Source: Acidobacteriota bacterium
GTDB lineage: Bacteria > Acidobacteriota > Vicinamibacteria > Vicinamibacterales > Vicinamibacteraceae
Direction: 5' to 3'
DNA length: 60,413 nucleotides
Assembly: GCA_023418055.1 (NCBI GenBank)
Contig: JAEZDP010000236.1
Span: 1 to 60,413, forward strand
Made by a program: the position numbers and the translations under genes
In this document: positions 47,658 through 56,500 of the stretch, one piece after another
How the letters are laid out: every line of letters begins with the position of its first letter
How positions within the stretch are numbered: position 1 is the stretch's first letter
The notes under the pieces: generated by a model
The model's database searches: none
Told to the model about the DNA's origin: nothing
The model's input: the letters and a program-made list of their open reading frames with translations, nothing else

Positions 47658-48566
47658 ATGTCGGACCTGTCGCCAGACGCGCTGCCTGCGGGCCCGCCAC
47701 GGTACACGAGGCGCACGCTGGGGCGTCGGGTGGCCGTGGTCGCGGGACTGCTCGGCCTGACACCCGCCAGCGGCGCGACGGAGATCCCGAGGGTGCCTGG
47801 CTCCGGCGCCCCGGCTCGGAGCACGCCGGCGCAGGGCGCCCAGGCGACAGCCGCGGCCGTCCCGTTCGACGCCACGCCCGACCGCGTGGTGGACATCCAC
47901 GCCACCCTGGACCATCCACAGGGCATCGAGGCGAGCGCCGACGGCGCCACCTGGTGGATTTCGGCCGTCCATCGCCCGCGCCGTGTGGGGCTGCTGGCGG
48001 CCTGCGACGCGGCCACCGGGCAGGTGCGTCGCCTCGTCGAGGTGCAGCGAGGCGACCGCTACCATCCAGGCGGTCTCTCGCGTGCCGGTGCGCACCTCTG
48101 GATGCCCGTGGCCGAATACCGGCGCCAATCCTCGTCGACGATCCAGTGCCGCGACGGGGTGACGCTGGACCTCGTCCAGTCGTTCGACGTCGGCGACCAC
48201 ATCGGCTGCCTGGCCACGGACGGGCCGAGGCTGGTCGGTGCCAACTGGGACGCGCGCACCTTCTACGCCTGGACGCCGGAGGGCCGGGAGGTGGACCGCC
48301 GGCCCAACCCGACCGAGGCGCGCTACCAGGACTTGAAGTGGAGTGGCTCTCGGCTGCTGGCGGGCGGGTTGCTCGGCGACGAGGGCGTCATCGACCTGCT
48401 GTCGTGGCCCTCGCTCGTGCTCGAGCGGCGGTGGCGCACGGGGCGCACCGACCGGGGCGTGGTGTTGACGCACGAAGGCCTGGCCGCCACGTCCACCGCG
48501 CTGCTGCTGATGCCCGAGGACGACCCGGTGCGGGTGTTCGTCTACCCGCGACCCGCGGGACTCTGA
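47658..48566 (+). CDS. DUF6454-like propeller protein, probably exported
   Basis: The 302-aa protein has an N-terminal RRTLGRRVAVVAGLLGL, a possible Tat or Sec signal, then a linker rich in Ala/Pro. A beta-propeller-like domain follows with LDHPQGIEAS, RYHPGGLSRAGAHLWMPVAEYR, DHIGCLATDG, YQDLKWSGSRLLAGG and VFVYPRP. The HPGG...WxPVAEYR pattern fits DUF6454. The role is unknown. It is a single gene, divergent from the C39-like gene and upstream of the kinase. Confidence 0.82.
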   Translation: MSDLSPDALPAGPPRYTRRTLGRRVAVVAGLLGLTPASGATEIPRVPGSGAPARSTPAQGAQATAAAVPFDATPDRVVDIHATLDHPQGIEASADGATWWISAVHRPRRVGLLAACDAATGQVRRLVEVQRGDRYHPGGLSRAGAHLWMPVAEYRRQSSSTIQCRDGVTLDLVQSFDVGDHIGCLATDGPRLVGANWDARTFYAWTPEGREVDRRPNPTEARYQDLKWSGSRLLAGGLLGDEGVIDLLSWPSLVLERRWRTGRTDRGVVLTHEGLAATSTALLLMPEDDPVRVFVYPRPAGL

Positions 48567-48730
48567 GCGAGGCGTCCGGATGATGTTCGATGGGTGGCCG
48601 TCACGCGTTATTACCGGATGGCGCCCTCCCACCGCCCCGGCGGCCACTGCGGCCCGCCATTCTGCCCCTGACACGAACCGCTGCTGATGACACTGCATTC
48701 CAGGCTCCGAGTCTCGCCGAGGCGCTCACG

Positions 48731-51415
48731 ATGAGCGCCAACCCGCTGCAGCTCGTCGATCTGGCGGCCTCGGTGGCTGACGGCAGCGTCGACATCGACT
48801 GGGATGCGGTCGAATCGAGCCTGCAGACCGACGAGGACCGGCAGCTGCTGCGCGACCTGAAGGTGCTGGCCGGCATCTCGGACCTCCATCGGCAGACCGA
48901 CAGTGCGCCCCGCCCCGGCCGTGCCGGCGCCGGGCGCCCGAAGGTCGTGGGGCGCATCGGACCCGCACCCGAGCCCGAGCTGCCGACGATCGAGGAGCGC
49001 GTCCTGCGTCAGCCCTCGCGCGCGCCCAGCGAGTTCTGGGGCCATCTGGCGCTGCTCGAGCAGATCGGGCAGGGATCGTTCGGCCACGTCTATCGCGCGC
49101 AGGACACGCGGCTCGACCGCGACGTCGCGCTCAAGCTGCTGCGCCCCGGCCGCGCCACGTCCGAACTGGCCGGCAAGATTCTCCACGAGGGCCGCATCCT
49201 CGCCCGCGTGCGCCACCGCAACGTTGTCACGGTCTTCGGGGCCGAGGAGCGGGACGGGCGTGTGGGGCTCTGGATGGAGTACGTTCGCGGGCGGACGCTC
49301 GAGCAGTTGCTCCGCTCGCAGGGGTCGTTCGGGGCCCGTGAGGCGGCGCTCATCGGGCAGGAGTTGTGTCGCGCGCTGGCTGCCGTTCACAAGGCGGGGC
49401 TGGTGCACCGCGACATCAAGGCGCAGAACGTGATGCGTGAGGAGGGCGGCCGCCTGGTGCTGATGGACTTCGGCGCCGGGCAGGTCGTGCAGGCCGACGG
49501 CCCGCCGAGCGGCGGACGCCTCACCGGCACGCCGCTGTACCTGGCCCCCGAACTCCTGCGCGGGGAGGACGCGACGGTCCAGTCGGACATCTACAGCGTC
49601 GGTGTGGTGCTGTTCCACCTGGTCACCTCGCAGTATCCCGTCAATGCCGGCTCCCTCGACGAACTGCGCGCGGCGCATGCGACCGGCCGGCGGTTGCGGT
49701 TGCAGGATGCGCGTCCCGACCTGGCCGACGACTTCTGCCGCGTGGTCGAACGTGCGCTGTCGGCCGATCCCCGGCGACGCTACACGAGCGCGGGCGCCAT
49801 GCAGGAAGCGCTCGCCCGATCGCTCGGTCTCGACTCGACCATCAACGTCGATCCTGCGATGGTGCCGGCGGCACCGGTCACGACGCCCGGACCGGCGCAG
49901 CGGCGTAGCGCGCGGCGCTGGTGGGCGGTGGCGGGGTTCGGCTTTGCCGGAGGGGCCGCGCTGGTGGGTGCGCTCGCCACGCTGTGGCCGGGCGCCGCCG
50001 CGCCGCCGGTCACGCGCCGTGCCGACCTCGCGCCGGTCGTCACGGTGCGGCCCATGGGCTCCGACCCCATCGATCCGCTGACGATGGCGCTGGCCGGCGA
50101 CCTGGCGCAGACGTTGCGCACGTCGCCCGACCTTCGCGTGACCAGCGAAGAAGCCGTGGGCGCGCTCAACCGCCCCGCAGAGCCGAGCGTGGCGATGATG
50201 GGCACCCTCCAGGCCGACGCGCTGGTCGAGGTCCTGCCCGTCACGCGTCGACGCGAGGGTCTCTACGCCAACGTCCGGCTCATCGTCGCCGGCGCCATGC
50301 CCGTCACGCTGCCGCCGGCAGGACCTGCCGCCGACCTCCAGAGCCTCACCTCCGAGGTGGTGGACACCCTGGCGCCGCGCCTGCGGCTGGACGCCGAGAC
50401 GTTCAGGCCGCTGGGCGCCTCGGCGCGCCTGGCCTCGGCCTCGCCCGATGCGCTCGACCACTACATGCGCGGATCGTGGCTGCTGGCCAAGGGCACCAAC
50501 GACGTGTTGCCCCAGGCGGCCGACGCGTTCCGGGCCGCGATGACGCTCGATCCGGACTTCGCCCCGGCGCACGCGCGCTGGGGGCAGACACTGCTGCGCC
50601 GCTACCGTGCCGGGCAGCTCTCAGGCGACGATGCGTTCGATTCGGCACGGGCCGCGGTCGCCCACGCGCTCAATCACGACCCCGACAACTCGGATGCGTT
50701 TGCCGTGTCGGCAGATCTCTGGGCCGAGGCCCACCGCAACTGGAGTCGGGCCGAAGACGACTTCCAGCAGGCGCTGTCACGCAATCCGAGCAACGAATAC
50801 GCCCGCACGCGCTACGCGATGCTCCTCTCGGGGCGGGGCCGCACGACGGAGGCCATCGACCAGCTCAGCGAAGCTCGCCGGCTCGCGCCGTTGTCCTCCA
50901 CGCTGCAGGGCTACTACGGCATGACGCTGCACTACGCCGGTCGCGACGACGAGGCCTTGCGCCTGTTCGAGCAACTGCACCGGGTGGACCGCGAGTACAG
51001 CGCGGCCCTGGTGGGGCTGTGCCGGGTGTATACGTCCGTGGGCCAGTTTGCCAAGGCTCTCGATGCGTGCGCCGAGGTGCAGCGCCGCCGTGCCGAGCAG
51101 CAGCCCTTCGTCGACGCGCAGATGGCCACGATCTTTGCTGCCCAGCATCGCCGCGATCGCGCCGTGGCCATCGCCACCCGCCTCGAGCAGCAGTTTGCCA
51201 GCGCTCCGCCTCTGCAGCAGCCCGACCTGGCGTTCTTCGTCGCCGTGGCCTACGTGGGGTTGCGAGAGCACGATCAGGCGCTGGCGTGGCTGCAGCAGGC
51301 GCACGCGGCGCGCTCGTCGCGCCTGCTCTACCTGCGCATCGACCCGCGATTCACCGCCCTGCGCGGCGACCCGCGTTTTGCCGACCTCGTCATGCGCGTG
51401 GACCAGGACGGTTGA
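48731..51415 (+). CDS. Ser/Thr protein kinase with transmembrane segment and TPR domain
   Basis: The 894-aa protein has an N-terminal leader, a Hanks-type kinase domain (about 104-370), one transmembrane helix (about 398-420, WWAVAGFGFAGGAALVGALA) and a TPR-rich extracytoplasmic part (about 560-880). Kinase motifs are intact: IGQGSFGHVY, catalytic Lys 135 in VALKLL, LVHRDIKAQNV (HRD 226-228) and DFG 246-248 (followed by AGQ). TPR-like pairs include AIDQLSEARRLAP. I chose ATG 48731, where the conserved NPLQLVDLAASVADG lead begins; an upstream frame start at 48590 adds an unlikely tail. Signals unknown. Confidence 0.92.
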   Translation: MSANPLQLVDLAASVADGSVDIDWDAVESSLQTDEDRQLLRDLKVLAGISDLHRQTDSAPRPGRAGAGRPKVVGRIGPAPEPELPTIEERVLRQPSRAPSEFWGHLALLEQIGQGSFGHVYRAQDTRLDRDVALKLLRPGRATSELAGKILHEGRILARVRHRNVVTVFGAEERDGRVGLWMEYVRGRTLEQLLRSQGSFGAREAALIGQELCRALAAVHKAGLVHRDIKAQNVMREEGGRLVLMDFGAGQVVQADGPPSGGRLTGTPLYLAPELLRGEDATVQSDIYSVGVVLFHLVTSQYPVNAGSLDELRAAHATGRRLRLQDARPDLADDFCRVVERALSADPRRRYTSAGAMQEALARSLGLDSTINVDPAMVPAAPVTTPGPAQRRSARRWWAVAGFGFAGGAALVGALATLWPGAAAPPVTRRADLAPVVTVRPMGSDPIDPLTMALAGDLAQTLRTSPDLRVTSEEAVGALNRPAEPSVAMMGTLQADALVEVLPVTRRREGLYANVRLIVAGAMPVTLPPAGPAADLQSLTSEVVDTLAPRLRLDAETFRPLGASARLASASPDALDHYMRGSWLLAKGTNDVLPQAADAFRAAMTLDPDFAPAHARWGQTLLRRYRAGQLSGDDAFDSARAAVAHALNHDPDNSDAFAVSADLWAEAHRNWSRAEDDFQQALSRNPSNEYARTRYAMLLSGRGRTTEAIDQLSEARRLAPLSSTLQGYYGMTLHYAGRDDEALRLFEQLHRVDREYSAALVGLCRVYTSVGQFAKALDACAEVQRRRAEQQPFVDAQMATIFAAQHRRDRAVAIATRLEQQFASAPPLQQPDLAFFVAVAYVGLREHDQALAWLQQAHAARSSRLLYLRIDPRFTALRGDPRFADLVMRVDQDG

Positions 51416-51460
51416 CCACCCCCGGACACTGACGTCCGCCCTAGAGAGCTTGGAGGCTCC

Positions 51461-51691
51461 GTGACCCAAGACGCATCGAACAAGAAGCGCGTATCCCTGA
51501 AGAAGGCCGTGGCGGCGCTCGAGACGCTGCTCGCCGAACTCGAACAGCTGCCCGAGGCCACCGACGAGAAGCTGGCCGAGTCGCGGACCGTCGACGGCAT
51601 GCGGAAGCAACTGCAGGGCATGGTGCTCACGATGAAGGGGGCCTGCCAGGGCCGCAACGGGCAGGACGACTTCTCGTTCCCCAGTGCCTGA
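51461..51691 (+). CDS. 76-residue protein of unknown function, possible peptide substrate of the downstream oxidase
   Basis: This small protein starts at GTG with a strong GGAGG 4 nt upstream. Residues 1-62 are charged and helix-prone (SLKKAVAALETLLAELEQL), then a short tail ACQGRNGQDDFSFPSA rich in Gly, Ser, Asn and one Cys. It is not a family I recognise. It lies 25 bases before the SagB/ThcOx-type gene and is probably cotranscribed with it. A leader-plus-core peptide precursor is a reasonable but unproven reading; a plain coiled-coil protein is the alternative. Confidence 0.72.
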   Translation: MTQDASNKKRVSLKKAVAALETLLAELEQLPEATDEKLAESRTVDGMRKQLQGMVLTMKGACQGRNGQDDFSFPSA

Positions 51692-51716
51692 GCGCGCACG
51701 CCGCGGGGGCGGCTTC

Positions 51717-52808
51717 ATGCCGTCCCCGAGTCTGTACGCCGCGCGGCGCAACGGCGTCTGGGTGGTGCAGGAGGCGCGGTCGGGTGCCAGCCTGCCCATG
51801 TCGCCGCTGCTCGACGCCTGTCTCGAGGCGTTCGAAGACGGCGCCTCACGCGCGTCGGGGCTTGCCGCCCTCCGCGAGTGGCCCCGCGCCTCGGTGGCCG
51901 CACTCGTCGATCTCCTGATCGACATGGGCGTGCTCGTGCCGGCCCGTGATGCAGGCGACGGCTGGCGCGCGTGGGATGGCGTCGCGCAGTGGTATCACTA
52001 CGCCACGCGCGATGTGCCGGTCACACCGCGCCGTACCCCCAGGCCCGCCCCTCCGCCCCCAATCACCACGCGGCGCAGCGTTGGGCGCATCCGCCTGCCG
52101 CGGCCGGCCCTGCACGGCGGCCTTCGTGAGGCCCTCATCGCGCGGCGGACATGGCGGCAGCTCCGTGACGCGCCCCTCTCGCTGCAGGACCTCGGCACTC
52201 TGCTCGGCGTGACCTTCGGCATCCAGGCCTGGGCCGACGCCCCGGGGGCTGGATGGAGCGCCCTCAAGACGTCGCCGTCGGGCGGCGCACGGCACAGCCT
52301 CGAGGCGTATCTCTGCGTACGGCGTGTCGACGGGCTCGATGCCGGTCTCTACCATTACCGCGGCGACCGTCACCGGCTGGATCTGCTGGCCCCGGGCTGC
52401 ACGGCGCGCGACATCGGCCGCTTCCTGCCGGGGCAGGACGGTTACCGGCGTGCCGCCGTCGTCTGCGTGCTGGCGGCGACCCTGTCCCGGGTGACCTGGC
52501 GCTATTCTCATGCGCGCGCCTACCGCGTGATCCTCATCGAAGCCGGACACCTGGCGCAGACCTTTGCGCTGGTGGCCAGTGCCCTGGGCCTCGCCTCGTT
52601 CAGCACCGGCGCACTGGCCGACAGCCCGCTCGAAGCCGCATTCGGGTTGTCACCGTCCACATCGCCGGTCGTCTACGCCGTGGGCGCGGGGCAACGACCC
52701 GCTGGCGTCGACTGGGCGCCGTATGCGAATGCCCCGGCTCCACGGCGCCGCGACACCGTCCTCGGTCGTCACTTGCGGCGAGGTCCCGAGAGCCCGGGCG
52801 ACAGCTGA
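51717..52808 (+). CDS. SagB/ThcOx-type FMN-dependent oxidase (nitroreductase fold)
   Basis: The 363-aa protein has an N-terminal helical domain (about 1-100) and a nitroreductase-fold SagB-type domain (about 135-340). FMN and substrate motifs are ALIARRTWRQLRDAPLSLQDLG, TSPSGGARHSLEAYLCVRRV, GLDAGLYHYRGDRH and AYRVILIEAGHLAQTF. SagB/McbC oxidases dehydrogenate azolines in thiazole/oxazole peptides and carry a Lys-Tyr pair before AYR; here it is Arg 262-Tyr 263 (WRYSHARAYR). I chose ATG 51717 (GGGGGC upstream); a GTG at 51684 overlaps the small gene. No YcaO cyclodehydratase is in the window. Confidence 0.85.
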   Translation: MPSPSLYAARRNGVWVVQEARSGASLPMSPLLDACLEAFEDGASRASGLAALREWPRASVAALVDLLIDMGVLVPARDAGDGWRAWDGVAQWYHYATRDVPVTPRRTPRPAPPPPITTRRSVGRIRLPRPALHGGLREALIARRTWRQLRDAPLSLQDLGTLLGVTFGIQAWADAPGAGWSALKTSPSGGARHSLEAYLCVRRVDGLDAGLYHYRGDRHRLDLLAPGCTARDIGRFLPGQDGYRRAAVVCVLAATLSRVTWRYSHARAYRVILIEAGHLAQTFALVASALGLASFSTGALADSPLEAAFGLSPSTSPVVYAVGAGQRPAGVDWAPYANAPAPRRRDTVLGRHLRRGPESPGDS

Positions 52809-52843
52809 CCGCGGCCGAGCCGACACGCAGGAGCGGCCAGGTC

Positions 52844-53776
52844 TCAGGACTCGGCAGCGCCGCGCGGCGACGCGGCGAGCGCCTGTAACATCCGCGAGGG
52901 GAGCGGATGGTCGATGTGCGGCGCGAGCATCCTCGACGCGGCCGCGACGCGGTCGAGCGACACGCCCGTCCAGAGACCGAGGCCATCCAGCATGTACAGC
53001 AGGTCTTCGGTGGCGAGGTTGCCGGCGGCCCCTGGCGCGAACGGGCAGCCACCGAGACCGCCCGCCGACGCGTCGAAGCTCCGGATGCCGGCGTCGAGCG
53101 CGGCCAGGACGTTGGCCAGCGCCGTCCCCCGGGTGTCGTGGAAGTGGAGCGCCACGGCGTCCCACGGCAGGTGCTCGCGCAGCGACGCCAACAGCGTGCG
53201 CACCTGGCCGGGATGTCCGATGCCGATGGTGTCGCTCAGGACGACCTCGAAGACGCCCATCGCGAGCAGCGCCTCGCAGACCCGGTGCACGGCCGCCACC
53301 GGCACCGTGCCCTCGTAAGGGCATCCGAACGCCGTGGACACGTAGCCGCGCACGCGCATGCCCGACTCGAGGGCGGTGGCGCACACCTCGCCGTATCCTG
53401 CGAGCGACGCCTCGATGGACATGTTCACGTTGCGGCGACTGAACGACTCGGACGCCGCGGCGAAGACGGCGATCTCGGTCAGGCCGGAGGCCATGGCGCG
53501 CTCGAGCCCTCGAACGTTCGGCACGAGCGCCGTCACCCGCGTGCCCGCGGCCGTGACGGCGGGATGTGCTGCCGCCTGCGCGCAGACCGTGTCGCTGTCG
53601 CGCATCTGCGGCACTCTGTCGGGATGGACGAAGGCACCACACTCGACCACGGGCAGTCCCGCGCCGGCCAGCGCCGCGATGAACGCCACTTTGGCGTCCG
53701 TGGGGATGCGCGCGTGTTCGTTCTGCAGGCCGTCGCGCGGTCCCACCTCCACCACGGTGACCACGCGGTCGGTCAT
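52844..53776 (-). CDS. liuE: Hydroxymethylglutaryl-CoA lyase
   Basis: The enzyme splits HMG-CoA to acetoacetate and acetyl-CoA, the last step of leucine breakdown. The 310-aa TIM barrel has VEVGPRDGLQNE (metal/catalytic Arg-Asp), the SESFSRRNVNMS motif, the metal-ligand segment ALHFHDTRGTALAN (HxH) and the catalytic Cys in GGLGGCPFAPGAAGN. The ATG at 53776 overlaps the biotin-carrier stop by 4 bases. It is last in the liu operon. Confidence 0.95.
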   Translation of the reverse strand: MTDRVVTVVEVGPRDGLQNEHARIPTDAKVAFIAALAGAGLPVVECGAFVHPDRVPQMRDSDTVCAQAAAHPAVTAAGTRVTALVPNVRGLERAMASGLTEIAVFAAASESFSRRNVNMSIEASLAGYGEVCATALESGMRVRGYVSTAFGCPYEGTVPVAAVHRVCEALLAMGVFEVVLSDTIGIGHPGQVRTLLASLREHLPWDAVALHFHDTRGTALANVLAALDAGIRSFDASAGGLGGCPFAPGAAGNLATEDLLYMLDGLGLWTGVSLDRVAAASRMLAPHIDHPLPSRMLQALAASPRGAAES

Positions 53777-54234
53777 TCCCCGGCCCTCCCGACCTGCACG
53801 AGCGGGGCACCCGGTTGGACCATCTCGCCGGCGGCACACCGCACGGCTGTGACCAGGCCGGCGTGGGGCGCACGGAGGGGCACCTCCATCTTCATCGCTT
53901 CGAGCAGCACCAGCGTCTGACCGGCCTCCACCTCGTCACCAACGGCCACCTGCACGCTGACGACCCTCGCCGGCATGGGCGCCGACAGTCCGTGATCCTC
54001 CCCGGCGCTGACGCGTCCCGCCGTCGTTACGGGCGGGTCGACCACCACGACGACGCCGTCGATGGCCACCCACACGCGGCCATCGGCTGCGGCCACGGCG
54101 TGGACACGGTGTCGCCGGCTGGTCGCATCGTCCGCTGGCGGCGCCTGCGCGCCTGCGTCGGCGTCCGCTCGCACGACCTCCCACACCGAGGGGTCGGCAG
54201 TCCACCGGCGCACGTCGAACGGCGTGTCATCCAC
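53773..54234 (-). CDS. Biotin-carrier part of methylcrotonyl-CoA carboxylase, split from liuD
   Basis: The 153-aa protein consists of a short linker domain and a biotinyl domain with SAPMPARVVSV and LLEAMKMEVPL (biotinyl Lys 115). In most bacteria this is the C-terminal part of a single chain of about 650 aa with the biotin carboxylase. Here the carboxylase frame ends at 54227 and this one begins at a GTG at 54234, shifted +1, overlapping by 8 bases. Combined length 495+153 equals a normal LiuD. This may be a natural split with coupled initiation, a frameshift, or an assembly error. Confidence 0.88.
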   Translation of the reverse strand: MDDTPFDVRRWTADPSVWEVVRADADAGAQAPPADDATSRRHRVHAVAAADGRVWVAIDGVVVVVDPPVTTAGRVSAGEDHGLSAPMPARVVSVQVAVGDEVEAGQTLVLLEAMKMEVPLRAPHAGLVTAVRCAAGEMVQPGAPLVQVGRAGE

Positions 54235-55714
54235 GCCAACCTCCCACTGTCTCCCAGGGGTCTGCCACCTTGCGACCCTCGCTTGTGCCACGAGGTCCCT
54301 GCCGCCGTACCTCTCTCGCCACGGCGTGGGCAATCGCCTCTTGTCGTGGGCTCGCCTGGACCGACAACACCGCCGCGTGCCGCTCGAGCCACTGGATGTC
54401 GAACGTACCGCCTTCCACGTCGGGGTGGTCCAGCAGGCGCTGCAGGAACGCAAGGTTGGTTGGCAGGCCCAGGGTCACGAACTCGCGCAGTGCAGCGCGG
54501 GCACGTGCCAGCGCACCGTGACGGGTCTCGGCCCAGACGACGAGTTTGGCGAGCAGCGGGTCGTAGAAGGGCGTCACGACGTCGCCTTCCCGCACACCGG
54601 CGTCCACACGGATGCCAGGCCCCTGCGGCTCGCGGTAGAGCAGCACGGGCCCGGCCTGTGGAAGAAATCCGTCATCGGGTGCTTCCGCATAGATGCGGCA
54701 CTCGATGGCATGCCCGCGCGGCGCGACGTCGGTCTGCGTCCACGGAAGGTGCCGACCCTCTGCGATGTCGAACTGCCACTGCACCAGGTCCAGGCCGAAC
54801 GCCGCCTCGGTCACGGGATGTTCCACCTGGAGCCGCGTGTTCATCTCGAGGAAATGGAACTGCTGGGCGCCGGGGTCGCCCGTCACGAGGAACTCGATGG
54901 TGCCGACGTTGGTGTAGCCGACGGCGCGCGCGGCCGCGACGGCCGCGGCGCCCATCCGCTCACGCAGTGACGGATCGACGACCGGTGAGGGGGCTTCTTC
55001 CACCACCTTCTGGTGTCGCCGCTGCAGCGAGCACTCGCGTTCCCCGAGGTGCAGACACGCGCCATGGGTGTCGGCCGCCACCTGGACCTCGATGTGCCGG
55101 GCGCGATCGAGGTACTGCTCGAGCAGCAGCGTGCCGTCGCCGAAGGCCGCCAGTGCCTCACGCCGCGCGGCGTCGATGGCGGCCGGCAGGGCCGCCGGGT
55201 CGTCCACGCGCCGCATCCCCTTGCCGCCGCCGCCAGCCGACGCCTTGACGAGCACCGGGTAGCCAAGTGCGGTTGCCGCCGCGTCGAAGGCGGAGATGTC
55301 CTGCGCGCCCACCCTCGTCCCTCGCACACAAGGCACGCCGGCTTCCTCCATCAGCCGCCGCGAGTCGACCTTCGACCCCATCAGGCGGATGGCTGCGGGA
55401 GGCGGCCCGATGAAGGTCAGACCGGCTGCCGCACACGCCTCGGCGAGTTCCGCCCGTTCGCTCAGGAAGCCGTAGCCCGGATGAACCGCCTCCGCGCCGC
55501 TCCGCAGCGCCGCGTCGACGATGCGCGCCACCGCCAGGTAGCTCGAGGCGGCTGGCGCGTCACCGATGTGGACGGCGCTGTCTGCGAGGTGCACGTGCAA
55601 CGCGTCGGCATCCACGTCGGAGTACACCGCGACCGATCGCAGCCCGCGTTCCCTGCACGCACGGATGATGCGCACGGCAATCTCGCCGCGGTTGGCGACG
55701 AGGACCGTCGTCAT
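54227..55714 (-). CDS. liuD: Methylcrotonyl-CoA carboxylase biotin carboxylase part
   Basis: The 495-aa protein carboxylates biotin with ATP and bicarbonate. The biotin carboxylase domain has VLVANRGEIAVRIIRACRE, VHPGYGFLSE, ASAGGGGKGMR (ATP loop), EQYLDRARHIEVQV, RHQKVVEEAPS and EMNTRLQVEHPVTE with PRGHAIECRIYAE. The chain stops soon after ADPWETVGGWRG, a point where related LiuD/MccA proteins continue with their linker domain. Start ATG 55714 overlaps the hydratase stop (ATGA). See the biotin-carrier entry for the split. Confidence 0.95.
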   Translation of the reverse strand: MTTVLVANRGEIAVRIIRACRERGLRSVAVYSDVDADALHVHLADSAVHIGDAPAASSYLAVARIVDAALRSGAEAVHPGYGFLSERAELAEACAAAGLTFIGPPPAAIRLMGSKVDSRRLMEEAGVPCVRGTRVGAQDISAFDAAATALGYPVLVKASAGGGGKGMRRVDDPAALPAAIDAARREALAAFGDGTLLLEQYLDRARHIEVQVAADTHGACLHLGERECSLQRRHQKVVEEAPSPVVDPSLRERMGAAAVAAARAVGYTNVGTIEFLVTGDPGAQQFHFLEMNTRLQVEHPVTEAAFGLDLVQWQFDIAEGRHLPWTQTDVAPRGHAIECRIYAEAPDDGFLPQAGPVLLYREPQGPGIRVDAGVREGDVVTPFYDPLLAKLVVWAETRHGALARARAALREFVTLGLPTNLAFLQRLLDHPDVEGGTFDIQWLERHAAVLSVQASPRQEAIAHAVAREVRRQGPRGTSEGRKVADPWETVGGWRG

Positions 55715-56496
55715 GACGCGTCCGGCGTCGATGTGCGCCACGACGGCTCGCGTCGCTCGAGAAAGGCCGACAGCCCTTCCTGGCCCTCCTCGGCCACGCG
55801 TTGTGTCGCAATCGCCAGCACCGTGCGGGCCGCCACCTCGGGAGACGTCGCGTCCAGACTGGCCAGCAGGCGCTTGGTGGCCCGGTGCGCCGACGGCGCG
55901 CCGCGCAGCACCTCGTCGACGACGCGCGCGACGGCCATGTCGAGGTCGTCGTTGGCCACCACGTCGTGCACGAGGCCCAGCCGCTGTGCCTGCGCGGCCG
56001 TGATCCGGCGTCCCGTGAGGAACAGCGATCGTGCCGCCGACGACCCGATGCGGCGCATCACGTACGGCGCGATCACAGCGGGCAGCAGGCCGATGTGGAC
56101 CTCGGTGAACGCCACCACGGCGTCCTCTGCCGCGACGACGTGGTCGCACACCGCGAGCAGGCCGCCGCCTCCGCCGATGGCCGCCCCCTGGAGGCGCGCG
56201 ACGAGGGGGCAGGGCACGTCGGCCAGGGCGTCGAACATGGCGGCCAGGGCGCCGGCATCTTCCAGATTGGCGGCCTCGTCGTAGTCGCGCATCTCGCGCA
56301 TCCACCGCAGGTCGGCGCCCGCGCAGAACGCCGGTCCGGCGCCCGACAGTACGGCAGCGCGGAGGCTTGTGTCCTCCGCAGCCTCGCGCGCCCACCTAGT
56401 CAGCGCGTCGATCATGGGCGGGGCGAACGCATTGCGCACCTCCGGCCGGTTCAGTTGCACCTCGACGATGGCACCCCGGCGCGCGATGGTGAGCAT
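55711..56496 (-). CDS. liuC: Enoyl-CoA hydratase, probable methylglutaconyl-CoA hydratase
   Basis: The 261-aa crotonase-fold protein hydrates methylglutaconyl-CoA to HMG-CoA in leucine breakdown. Motifs are VQLNRPEVRNAF, SGAGPAFCAGADLRWM (oxyanion hole), ARLQGAAIGGGGGLLAVCDH, AFTEVHIGLLPAVIAPYV (catalytic Glu region) and FLTGRRITAAQAQRLGLVH. Position between liuB and liuD supports the specific role. The ATG 56496 is 4 bases after the liuB stop and its own stop overlaps the liuD start. Confidence 0.93.
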   Translation of the reverse strand: MLTIARRGAIVEVQLNRPEVRNAFAPPMIDALTRWAREAAEDTSLRAAVLSGAGPAFCAGADLRWMREMRDYDEAANLEDAGALAAMFDALADVPCPLVARLQGAAIGGGGGLLAVCDHVVAAEDAVVAFTEVHIGLLPAVIAPYVMRRIGSSAARSLFLTGRRITAAQAQRLGLVHDVVANDDLDMAVARVVDEVLRGAPSAHRATKRLLASLDATSPEVAARTVLAIATQRVAEEGQEGLSAFLERREPSWRTSTPDAS

Positions 56497-56500
56497 GTGC

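Noticed and set aside
48611..50572. Long minus-strand open frame opposite the kinase gene
   Set aside because: Kinase motifs and codon use on the plus strand are clear; the antisense frame is Arg/His-rich without domains.
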